From Hellea sp042093735 (GTDB lineage: Bacteria; Pseudomonadota; Alphaproteobacteria; Caulobacterales; Maricaulaceae), in NCBI GenBank assembly GCA_042093735.1, contig JBELEM010000033.1, positions 1 to 19,710 on the forward strand: 19,710 nucleotides of DNA, given 5' to 3'. The notes under the pieces are model-generated. The model was not told where the DNA came from, ran no database searches, and worked only from the letters and a program-made list of their open reading frames with translations. Of this stretch, positions 14,537 to 19,710 are shown piece after piece; the first letter of the stretch is position 1; every line of letters starts with the position of its first letter. The position numbers were made by a program, and so were the translations under genes.

Positions 14537-15121
14537 ATGAGCAATTTCATTCACCCCACACCCATAGTGATTTTAGCAGGGGGATCAGCAAGTCGGTTTA
14601 ATGGAAAGGATAAGGGTGAATTATTAATTGGCGGTAAGAGGATGATTGATATTATTCTTGAGAGAGTTCAATGTAAGACTGATCAACTCATAATCTCGGG
14701 CCGTCACGATTATGGGTTAAACGCATTAATTATATACGATGAAATAAATGGGCCTAAGGGCCCCGTAGGGGGGATATATTCTGCGTGGAAGCATTTAAGA
14801 AATAAAAATAGCCGGGATTTAATAGGTTTTTATACTCTAGCAATTGATGTCCCTAACCCTCCGGTAGATTTCTTAGAAAAAATGTACTCTTACTCAACAT
14901 CTAATATATCCGTAGTTGGAACGCAGAAGCATCCGGCACATGGATGGTGGAGGATGGAAGATCTCGACCCAGTTTTTAATAACTTATCATTTGATGGTTC
15001 TATTTCATTAAATAGATTAGCTGTATTAGTAGATGCTAAACTAGTTAGTTGGTCCAAAAGTGGGTATTTTATTAATGTAAACAAACAAAGTGATCTCGAT
15101 GAGTATATAGAAAATACTTAA
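14537..15121 (+). CDS. mobA: Molybdenum cofactor guanylyltransferase MobA
   Basis: A 194-residue nucleotidyltransferase that attaches GMP to molybdopterin to form the bis-MGD type cofactor in the cytoplasm. The nucleotide-binding N-terminus VILAGGSASRFNGKDKGEL (11-29), the GPKGPVGGI segment (72-80) and the terminal FINVNKQSDL are MobA features. The metal-binding aspartate of the usual CDMPF motif would be D104 in AIDVPNPP, where cysteine, methionine and phenylalanine are all replaced. This loosened motif leaves some room for a related nucleotidyltransferase of another substrate. AAGG lies four to five bases before the ATG. No other molybdenum cofactor genes are nearby. It converges with the Lrp-type regulator, 15 bases away. 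Confidence 0.8.
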   Translation: MSNFIHPTPIVILAGGSASRFNGKDKGELLIGGKRMIDIILERVQCKTDQLIISGRHDYGLNALIIYDEINGPKGPVGGIYSAWKHLRNKNSRDLIGFYTLAIDVPNPPVDFLEKMYSYSTSNISVVGTQKHPAHGWWRMEDLDPVFNNLSFDGSISLNRLAVLVDAKLVSWSKSGYFINVNKQSDLDEYIENT

Positions 15122-15136
15122 CATTGTGATTTTAGA

Positions 15137-15634
15137 TTATGAAACCCTTGGTACTGCATTGCTTATCAAGTTTAAAGGTATGGAGTTACTTTCTTTAGTT
15201 TGTCTTAGCACTATTCGGGATTGAACATCTGAAATTAGGTCGATTGAAAGAAGAACTTCACGCAGAAAATCTTCATAAGAATGCATATCTTTAGTTACAA
15301 CTCGGAGCATAAAATCAACTGCTCCAGTGACTGAAGCGCACTGAACGACCTCTGGCATATTAGCCACTGCTTTTTCAAGTTTCTCCATGTTTGCTCGATT
15401 CGGAAGAGCTAACTTAACAGCTACGAAGACTTCAAAATCAAGACCAAGCTTGGTTCTATCAAGAATAGTAACTCTATTTTTTATAATACCTAATTCTTCC
15501 ATTCGTTTAATTCTTCTCCAGCAAGGAGATGAGGATAAGCCAACTTCATCCGCTATATCAGCAACAGAAATAGCTGCATCTTTTTGAATTATATTTAGTA
15601 TTTTGGCATCGATACCGTCAATTTGTATGGGCAT
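15137..15634 (-). CDS. Lrp/AsnC family transcriptional regulator
   Basis: A 165-residue feast/famine regulator. The N-terminal helix-turn-helix (about 6-50) reads IDGIDAKILNIIQKDA then VADIADEVGLSSSPCWRRIKRM (shown here as VADIADEVGLSSSPC and WRRIKRM), and the RAM ligand-binding domain (about 65-140) has the VTGAVDFMLRVVTKDM block. The start is placed at ATG 15632-15634 because the family N-terminus begins there and AGAGAG lies six bases upstream; a longer frame to 15676 adds an unusual 14-residue tail. Members bind amino acids and often regulate a divergent neighbour; here the divergent side holds no clear protein gene for 400 bases. The effector and targets cannot be told. Confidence 0.92.
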   Translation of the reverse strand: MPIQIDGIDAKILNIIQKDAAISVADIADEVGLSSSPCWRRIKRMEELGIIKNRVTILDRTKLGLDFEVFVAVKLALPNRANMEKLEKAVANMPEVVQCASVTGAVDFMLRVVTKDMHSYEDFLREVLLSIDLISDVQSRIVLRQTKESNSIPLNLISNAVPRVS

Positions 15635-15646
15635 AATAATCTCTCT

Positions 15647-15676
15647 ATTATAAGGATAATAGAAAAATATGCGCAA
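15647..15676 (-). promoter_or_regulatory. Candidate Lrp-type gene promoter
   Basis: On the minus strand TTGCGC (15671-15676) is followed after 18 bases by a perfect TATAAT (15647-15652), only 12 bases before the ATG. Start of transcription would fall about six bases before the ATG and inside or past the AGAGAG, so either the mRNA is nearly leaderless or another promoter is used. Confidence 0.3.
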
Positions 15677-15724
15677 TTCTTATTAATTCAAGACATAATT
15701 TTAGTCTCTGTATAAATTTATGTT

Positions 15725-15823
15725 ATGAGACTAGAGCTATTGAAAGCAGGTTATCGTCACGCTAGTGTTGTTGCCAGTCAAATAATAAATGATATTAGTA
15801 ACTTGAGGCTCATTTTAATATAA
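15725..15823 (+). CDS. Doubtful 32-residue small ORF
   Basis: ATG at 15725 opens 32 codons to TAA, starting MRLELLKAGYRHASVVASQ. There is no ribosome-binding site, but TATAAA (15711-15716) would start transcription about one or two bases before the ATG, making it a leaderless candidate. I do not recognise the peptide; it has no membrane segment or known motif. It could be chance or the remnant of a longer gene divergent from the Lrp-type regulator. Confidence 0.18.
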   Translation: MRLELLKAGYRHASVVASQIINDISNLRLILI

Positions 15824-15997
15824 TCAAAGCCGATACTTCACTTTTAAAGATCAAAGATCCAGAGGTGTGCATTTAAAGACTGTAGTTAAAATATTTGAAT
15901 ACTTGATTGAAAAGCTGTGTGTAACTTAAATGTTAAATGGACCGTATAATACATCTCTTTTTTATTTTATTTATTGTCTTTATGTAAACAAAGAGGC

Positions 15998-16026
15998 TTG
16001 TAATGAGTGTTAATTTCCCTTAAACG
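15998..16026 (+). promoter_or_regulatory. Candidate tRNA promoter
   Basis: TTGTAA (15998-16003) lies 17 bases before TAAACG (16021-16026), followed by the GC-rich ACGGCGG. A GC-rich discriminator is typical of stable-RNA promoters under stringent control. Transcription would begin about 12 bases before the mature tRNA. The -10 match is poor. Confidence 0.28.
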
Positions 16027-16044
16027 GCGGCTTGCTAATTGTGT

Positions 16045-16121
16045 GGTGGGGTAGCTCAGCTGGTTAGAGCGCAGGACTCATAATCCTGAGGTCGTGAGTT
16101 CAAGTCTCACTCTCACTACCA
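16045..16121 (+). tRNA. tRNA-Met (anticodon CAT)
   Basis: A 77-base tRNA with all arms visible: acceptor GGTGGGG (16045-16051) against TCTCACT (16111-16117, three G-U pairs), D stem GCTC/GAGC, anticodon stem CAGGA/TCCTG around loop CTCATAA, T stem GTGAG/CTCAC with TTCAAGT, discriminator A and an encoded CCA (16119-16121). The anticodon is CAT. The acceptor resembles the alphaproteobacterial elongator tRNA-Met, and the first pair is G-U rather than the mismatch of initiator tRNA. The GACTCATAATC and GGTCG parts also recall tRNA-Ile2, in which the C is modified to lysidine, so isoleucine identity is a minor alternative. Confidence 0.94.
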
Positions 16122-16156
16122 ACACCCAATAGGTTTAAAATTTTTCAAACTGCGAC

Positions 16157-16186
16157 TTGATAAAATTCATAAAATCAGAATAGTAT
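16157..16186 (+). promoter_or_regulatory. Candidate promoter of the HNH gene
   Basis: TTGATA (16157-16162, five of six to the -35 consensus) lies 18 bases before TAGTAT (16181-16186, four of six), with TATACT overlapping just downstream. Transcription would start near 16193, about 70 bases before the HNH start. Confidence 0.35.
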
Positions 16187-16262
16187 ACTTTATAAATAGA
16201 TATGGAGTAGAGCTTTCAGATATTTCCAATTTACTTGCTTTTCCTACATCGAGTTTGATTAG

Positions 16263-16844
16263 ATGGGTTACGTTGATAAAGATGGCGTCATGTCATCTAT
16301 TGATTGCAACAATTACCCTTGTCTTGTTTTAAATGCCGATTATCAGCCATTAAGTTACTTGCCATTATCTCTCTGGCCCTGGCAGGAGGCAGTTAAAGCA
16401 GTTTTTCTTGATAGAGTTAATGTTGTTGATAACTATAATAAAGTTATAAGATCTGCAAATTACAAAATGATGGCGCCCTCAGTTGTATCTTTAAAAGATT
16501 ATGTTTCTCAAGATAGAGCTCCTGCATTTACTAAATTCAATTTATTTCTACGCGACGGGTTTAAGTGCGTTTATTGCTCCAATACTGAAGAGTTAACTTT
16601 TGATCATCTCATTCCAAGACGACTAGGGGGTAAAACTACTTGGGAAAATATAGTTGCGGCTTGTACTAGATGCAATTTTAAAAAAGGGGGACGCTTACCA
16701 AGGGAAGTTGGTATGGTTCCAAAATTAAAACCTTTTCAGCCTTCCATTCATCAGCTACAAGCAAAAGGAAGAAAGTTTCCACCTAATTATTTACATACAA
16801 CTTGGGCGGATTATTTATATTGGGACGTGGAATTAGAAAAATGA
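16263..16844 (+). CDS. HNH endonuclease family protein
   Basis: A 193-residue HNH protein of a type I recall as widely conserved in alphaproteobacteria and cyanobacteria. The N-terminal half has the family blocks LVLNADYQPLSYLPLSLW and AVKAVFLDRVNVV. The HNH fold (about 98-145) has zinc ligands C102/C105 (KCVYC) and C134/C137 (ACTRC), the core D114-H115 in TFDHLIPR and N129 in TWENI. The end, FPPNYLHTTWADYLYW, is also conserved in the family. Nuclease activity is inferred; conservation outside mobile elements suggests a housekeeping or repair role, not defence. ATG 16263 and ATG 16290 are both possible starts, neither with a strong ribosome-binding site. Its stop overlaps the next start in ATGA. 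Confidence 0.9.
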   Translation: MGYVDKDGVMSSIDCNNYPCLVLNADYQPLSYLPLSLWPWQEAVKAVFLDRVNVVDNYNKVIRSANYKMMAPSVVSLKDYVSQDRAPAFTKFNLFLRDGFKCVYCSNTEELTFDHLIPRRLGGKTTWENIVAACTRCNFKKGGRLPREVGMVPKLKPFQPSIHQLQAKGRKFPPNYLHTTWADYLYWDVELEK

Positions 16845-17023
16845 AATTACATCCGTACGCAGTTATTTTGGGTTTGTCTCTTGGAGTATTTGTCTTTTTG
16901 ACTCTGCGTCATCCCGTTTTTTCACTTTTAACAACCATAATAAGTTTATTGGGCTTTGATTTAGGGTTTAAATCTAGGGCGAAAAATATAGAAAATAAAA
17001 AAAACGACAAGAAGAAAAAATAA
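16841..17023 (+). CDS. Small membrane protein, unknown function
   Basis: A 60-residue protein starting at the ATG of an ATGA overlap with the HNH stop, which argues for coupled translation. Residues about 6-22 and 27-43 are hydrophobic and would form one or two membrane segments; the rest is a strongly basic tail (KSRAKN... ending KNDKKKK) expected to stay in the cytoplasm. I do not recognise a family. The longer frame reaching back to 16802 lies inside the HNH gene and is not supported. The basic tail could touch nucleic acid or lipid head groups, but this is speculation. Confidence 0.65.
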   Translation: MKLHPYAVILGLSLGVFVFLTLRHPVFSLLTTIISLLGFDLGFKSRAKNIENKKNDKKKK

Positions 17024-17106
17024 AACTTCAAAAGTTCAAGCCAAATAAGAATCAAAAAGAGTAAAATTTCCTGTAAGCCTGTGGGTAATAAAAGAGCATT
17101 AATGAA

Positions 17107-17607
17107 ATGATAGTCAGAAATTTTATAATAATTCTTTCGTTAATTATATTGGTGAGTTGTGGTACTAATACTACCCATTTTGATGCTCAGTATTATCTAG
17201 TGAGGCATGCGGAAAAAACTACAGAAAAATTTGATCCAGACCTTACAGAATTGGGAATACAAAGAGCTATGGATCTCGCAGATAGGCTAGAGGATGTGGC
17301 TTTGACACATGTTTATTCATCTGATTTTAGGAGAACTGTAAATACAGCCAAACCAGTGTCCGAAAATAAAAATCTTGAAATTATACTTTATGATCAAAAA
17401 AATCTGGAAGGTTTATCGAAAGAACTTCTATCAAAAGACGGGATATTTTTGGTTGTTGGTCACTCAAACACTACTCCGAACCTTTCTGAGTTAATGGGCG
17501 GTATCGCTGGAGAGCCTATTAAAGAGGCTACGGAGTATAACCGTTTGTATATCTTAGAAAGAAAAGGAAATTCAATATTTAGTAAGATAGTGGTCTACGG
17601 AAAGTAA
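17107..17607 (+). CDS. Histidine phosphatase superfamily lipoprotein
   Basis: A 166-residue protein with a lipoprotein signal: hydrophobic IIILSLIILVSC with the lipobox cysteine C18, followed by glycine. The mature part is a small branch-1 histidine phosphatase (phosphoglycerate mutase-like): catalytic R33-H34 in YLVRHAEK, the SSDFRRT segment (71-77) and the second histidine H119 in VVGHSNT. The size resembles SixA-type phosphatases, but the lipid anchor puts it at the periplasmic face of a membrane, so it is not the cytoplasmic phosphohistidine phosphatase. The substrate is unknown. It stands 83 bases after the small membrane protein and converges with sufE. Confidence 0.87.
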   Translation: MIVRNFIIILSLIILVSCGTNTTHFDAQYYLVRHAEKTTEKFDPDLTELGIQRAMDLADRLEDVALTHVYSSDFRRTVNTAKPVSENKNLEIILYDQKNLEGLSKELLSKDGIFLVVGHSNTTPNLSELMGGIAGEPIKEATEYNRLYILERKGNSIFSKIVVYGK

Positions 17608-17638
17608 TAATACTAATTGTAATATAAATTTTTTCTAC

Positions 17639-18064
17639 CTAGTTTAATGCATTTTGAGCATAATCTTTAATTTTTGCGATCATAGCTTTCAAACCATTAG
17701 CTCGCTGTAATGAGAGGTGCTCGTCAAGTTCAAGTTCTTTAAGTACCTCAATCGCATTCAAACTGAGTATTTCTGAAGCTTTTCTATTTGAAAATATTTC
17801 TAGTGTTATTGCCACTAATCCTTTGACTATATACGCATCGCTATCACCACGAAAACTTATTATGGGGTCTGGACCGTTTGACATATTAGAAATGAGCCAT
17901 ACTTGACTAACGCAGCCTTTAACTTTGTTAGCATCAGTCTTTTCAGTCGCATTTAGACTTGGTAGTAATTTACCCATATCAATAACGTGCATGTAACGAT
18001 CCTCCCAATCAGTTAAAAACTGGAAGTCGTTAATCATATCTTTTACATTTTCTGGATAATCCAT
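17639..18064 (-). CDS. sufE: SufE family Fe-S cluster assembly protein
   Basis: SufE accepts sulfane sulfur from the cysteine desulfurase SufS and passes it to the SufBCD scaffold in the cytoplasm. The protein has the acceptor cysteine in KGCVSQVW (C51 from the ATG), the N-terminal FQFLTDWEDRYMHVIDMGK block, and the C-terminal HLSLQRANGL, where most relatives have HLSPTRANGL. Length (141 residues) is usual. ATG 18062-18064 is chosen; a TTG four codons upstream is also open and neither has a strong ribosome-binding site. No sufS or sufBCD is in the window, so the gene is detached from a suf cluster here. Confidence 0.93.
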   Translation of the reverse strand: MDYPENVKDMINDFQFLTDWEDRYMHVIDMGKLLPSLNATEKTDANKVKGCVSQVWLISNMSNGPDPIISFRGDSDAYIVKGLVAITLEIFSNRKASEILSLNAIEVLKELELDEHLSLQRANGLKAMIAKIKDYAQNALN

Positions 18065-18124
18065 AGTTTCTATCAAGTAACTTTAGACGTGGGTGTCAAC
18101 TAGACAGATAGTCTAAATTCAAAA

Positions 18125-18586
18125 TTATAAATTAAATTTGCCTTTAGCTAAGGCTGTATCAATCTCATTTGCAAGATTTTTGGGTATAATAACAGTATTG
18201 AAAGGCATAAATGCTATTCGTATCATTTTCCAATGGCCTGTAATATTTGGTATTGTTATGATCAGAAAAAATAAGAAGAGGTTCGCTATGGAGGCTAATA
18301 AGTGCGATAAAGCCAAAATCCAACCAAATGTTATAATCCAAAGGACATTGAGAAATCCAGCCACGGTTGTCATTGCAGAATTTTCTGTATCACTACCATT
18401 TAATTCGCGATATTTATCTAGTTTCCTTTTACTAATTACACTTTTACCAAATGGAAAAGCCGCGTAGACTGCAATTCTAAATAAAGGTAAAAATACAGGG
18501 AAAAATATTATAGCTGAAATTGAGTATAGTAAAAAAAGTAACCAGCCGCCTAGTATGAACCAAATGATATTTCCTAAAAGTGCCAT
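18125..18586 (-). CDS. YccF domain inner-membrane protein
   Basis: A 153-residue membrane protein with two copies of the YccF domain, each a pair of hydrophobic helices ending in a P-F-[GN]-x-V-I turn: first GNIIWFILGGW to AAFPFGKSVIS (about 5-52), then FLNVLWIITFGW to FMPFNTVIIP (about 78-137). A charged loop with KRKLDKYRELNG joins them. The two copies differ: the first is richer in prolines and phenylalanines between its helices. The function of YccF proteins is not established. A strong AAGGAG lies about six bases upstream of the ATG. It is 113 bases downstream of rlmN on the same strand. Confidence 0.85.
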   Translation of the reverse strand: MALLGNIIWFILGGWLLFLLYSISAIIFFPVFLPLFRIAVYAAFPFGKSVISKRKLDKYRELNGSDTENSAMTTVAGFLNVLWIITFGWILALSHLLASIANLFLFFLIITIPNITGHWKMIRIAFMPFNTVIIPKNLANEIDTALAKGKFNL

Positions 18587-18699
18587 CTCTTACTCCTTAC
18601 TAATATAATTAGCATTAGTTGTGTGGTTCTGGAAATCAATAGTTTTATTGCACAGGTTACATTTAAAAAGCCTCAAATAGAACTCGAAACTGAATAAAC

Positions 18700-19710
18700 T
18701 TAGTTATTATTACTAGATTTATTCAACTTTCTTACTTCGCTAGCTCTTAATCTTTCAGATTCTGACTTTAGCTGTCCGCATGCAGCAAGAATATCTCGAC
18801 CTCTTGGAGTTCTAATAGGCGAAGCATACCCTGCTTTGTTCACAATATCGGCAAAGCTTTCTATTGTGGCCCAGTCAGAGCATTCGAAATCACTACCAGG
18901 CCATGGATTGAAAGGAATTAGATTAACTTTTGATGGTATACCCTTTAGTAGGTTTATCAGCTGTTTGGCATGTTTAGGTTTATCATTTATTCCTTTAAGC
19001 ATTACATATTCAAAAGTAATTCTTTTAGAGTTGGATAAGCCAGGGTAATCACGGCATGCTTGCATGAGCTCTTTAAGGGGGTATTTACGATTGATGGGCA
19101 TTATTTTTTCACGAAGCTCATCGTTTGCAGCGTGAAGAGAGATGGCTAACATAGCTGATGTTCTCGATCCTATAGGACCAATTTCCGGAACAACACCTGA
19201 TGTTGAAATAGTAATTCTTCGCCTACCAATGCCGATGCCCTCTGGATCGCAAATTATATCTAAACTTTTTCCTACCTGTTCTGAATTGTATAGGGGTTCA
19301 CCCATGCCCATAAATACAATATTAGTAAGTTTTCTATTTTCCTGTGTTGTGGGCCATTCATTTAGATCATCACGAGCTGCAATGACCTGTAAAACTATTT
19401 CTTGAGATGTAAGGTTTCTGACCAATTTTTGAGTACCTGTATGACAGAATTTACAAGTTAAAGTGCAGCCAACTTGGGAAGAAACACAGAGAGCACCAGT
19501 CTTTGATACGTCAGGTATGAATACCGTCTCAACCTCTACGCCCGGGCTCATTTGTATTAGATATTTTCGTGTTCCATCATTACTAACTTGTTTTTCAATA
19601 ATTTTTGGGCGTTCGAGTGAAAATTTTTCTTCTAAATCATTTCTGAGTTGTTTTGCGATATTAGTCATTTCCGCCCAATCGCGTACTCCGTAATTATAGA
19701 TCCAGTGAAA
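18700..19710 (-). CDS. rlmN: Dual-specificity RNA methyltransferase RlmN (5' end outside window)
   Basis: RlmN is a radical-SAM enzyme that methylates C2 of A2503 in 23S rRNA and A37 of some tRNAs. The iron-sulfur cluster cysteines are in GCTLTCKFC (C68, C72, C75 from the internal ATG at 19666-19668), and the methyl-carrying C-terminal cysteine is in RDILAACGQL. Other signatures are VETVFIPD, MGMGEPLYN, ISTSGV and SLHAAND. The frame does not begin at that ATG: reading upstream adds FHWIYNYGVRDWAE up to the window edge, which matches the family's WxWIYxRGVxDFxxMTNLxK region. The gene therefore continues beyond the window by perhaps 30-60 residues. Neighbouring yccF is on the same strand. Confidence 0.95.
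   Translation of the reverse strand, partial: FHWIYNYGVRDWAEMTNIAKQLRNDLEEKFSLERPKIIEKQVSNDGTRKYLIQMSPGVEVETVFIPDVSKTGALCVSSQVGCTLTCKFCHTGTQKLVRNLTSQEIVLQVIAARDDLNEWPTTQENRKLTNIVFMGMGEPLYNSEQVGKSLDIICDPEGIGIGRRRITISTSGVVPEIGPIGSRTSAMLAISLHAANDELREKIMPINRKYPLKELMQACRDYPGLSNSKRITFEYVMLKGINDKPKHAKQLINLLKGIPSKVNLIPFNPWPGSDFECSDWATIESFADIVNKAGYASPIRTPRGRDILAACGQLKSESERLRASEVRKLNKSSNNN

Larger units (their letters stand above)
15635..16044. other. Gene-poor stretch before the tRNA
   Basis: About 410 bases lack a convincing protein gene. They hold the Lrp-type promoter region, a 32-codon frame at 15725, a tandem TTAAATG repeat (15926-15939) shortly before a perfect TATAAT (15945-15950), a T-rich tract (about 15954-15980), the weak inverted repeat TCTTT/AAAGA near 15977-15994 and the tRNA leader. 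The TATAAT has no clear -35 and no frame directly downstream; a small RNA start is possible but unsupported. Confidence 0.4.

Noticed and set aside
16123..16150. GTTTAAAA/TTTTCAAAC as a tRNA terminator
   Set aside because: The stem is almost all A-T with a bulge and no T-run after it.
16045..16300. Possible integration site, because an HNH gene follows a tRNA
   Set aside because: No repeat of the tRNA 3' end, integrase or phage gene is visible, and the HNH family is a chromosomal housekeeping type.

Overview
This AT-rich window (roughly 35-40% G+C by eye) reads as a chromosomal segment of an alphaproteobacterium, most likely a free-living one with a compact genome of the marine type. The evidence is a near-canonical CtrA, a tsaD/hemC divergent pair with gpsA and a YciI protein behind tsaD and hemD and a HemY-like protein behind hemC, a CycM-type membrane-anchored cytochrome c facing a monofunctional prephenate dehydratase, a short SRP RNA, and an alphaproteobacterial-type HNH protein. 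No phage, transposon, CRISPR, toxin or defence genes were seen. No genus can be named from the sequence alone.

Layout. 1-3.0 kb: the tail of a DUF1244 gene (+) overlaps the end of ctrA (-); then a secreted EF-hand protein and a periplasmic DegP-type protease, both on the minus strand, the protease behind a heat-shock-like promoter. 3.1-5.6 kb: minus-strand operon tsaD-gpsA-yciI with 4-bp and 1-bp junctions. 5.6-10.2 kb: plus-strand hemC-hemD-hemY-like-M17 aminopeptidase, starting only about 20-30 bp from tsaD. 10.2-11.6 kb: a MarR-type regulator and an NlpC/P60 peptidase whose stop and start codons share a base, behind an operator-like inverted repeat. 11.6-14.2 kb: cytochrome c (-) facing pheA (+), then nudC (-). 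14.3-16.1 kb: SRP RNA (ffs), mobA (+), an Lrp/AsnC regulator (-), a 0.4-kb gene-poor stretch and a tRNA with CAT anticodon. 16.2-19.7 kb: HNH protein, a 60-residue membrane protein and a histidine-phosphatase lipoprotein (+), then sufE, a YccF-domain protein and rlmN (-). rlmN runs off the window: its reading frame stays open to the last base, so the in-frame ATG at 19666-19668 is internal.

Functions. Most genes are housekeeping: cell-cycle control (CtrA), envelope proteolysis (DegP), phospholipid precursor synthesis (GpsA), tRNA t6A37 modification (TsaD), tetrapyrrole synthesis (HemC, HemD), respiration (cytochrome c), phenylalanine synthesis (PheA), NAD-cap or NADH hydrolysis (NudC), protein targeting (SRP RNA), molybdenum cofactor synthesis (MobA), Fe-S assembly (SufE) and rRNA/tRNA methylation (RlmN). 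No clearly new system was found. The points most worth a second look are a hem operon without a mitofilin/Mic60-like gene between hemD and hemY, an RpoH-like promoter before degP, a MarR operator candidate around a -35-like hexamer, a CtrA without the C-terminal Ala-Ala, and a coupled HNH/small membrane protein pair.
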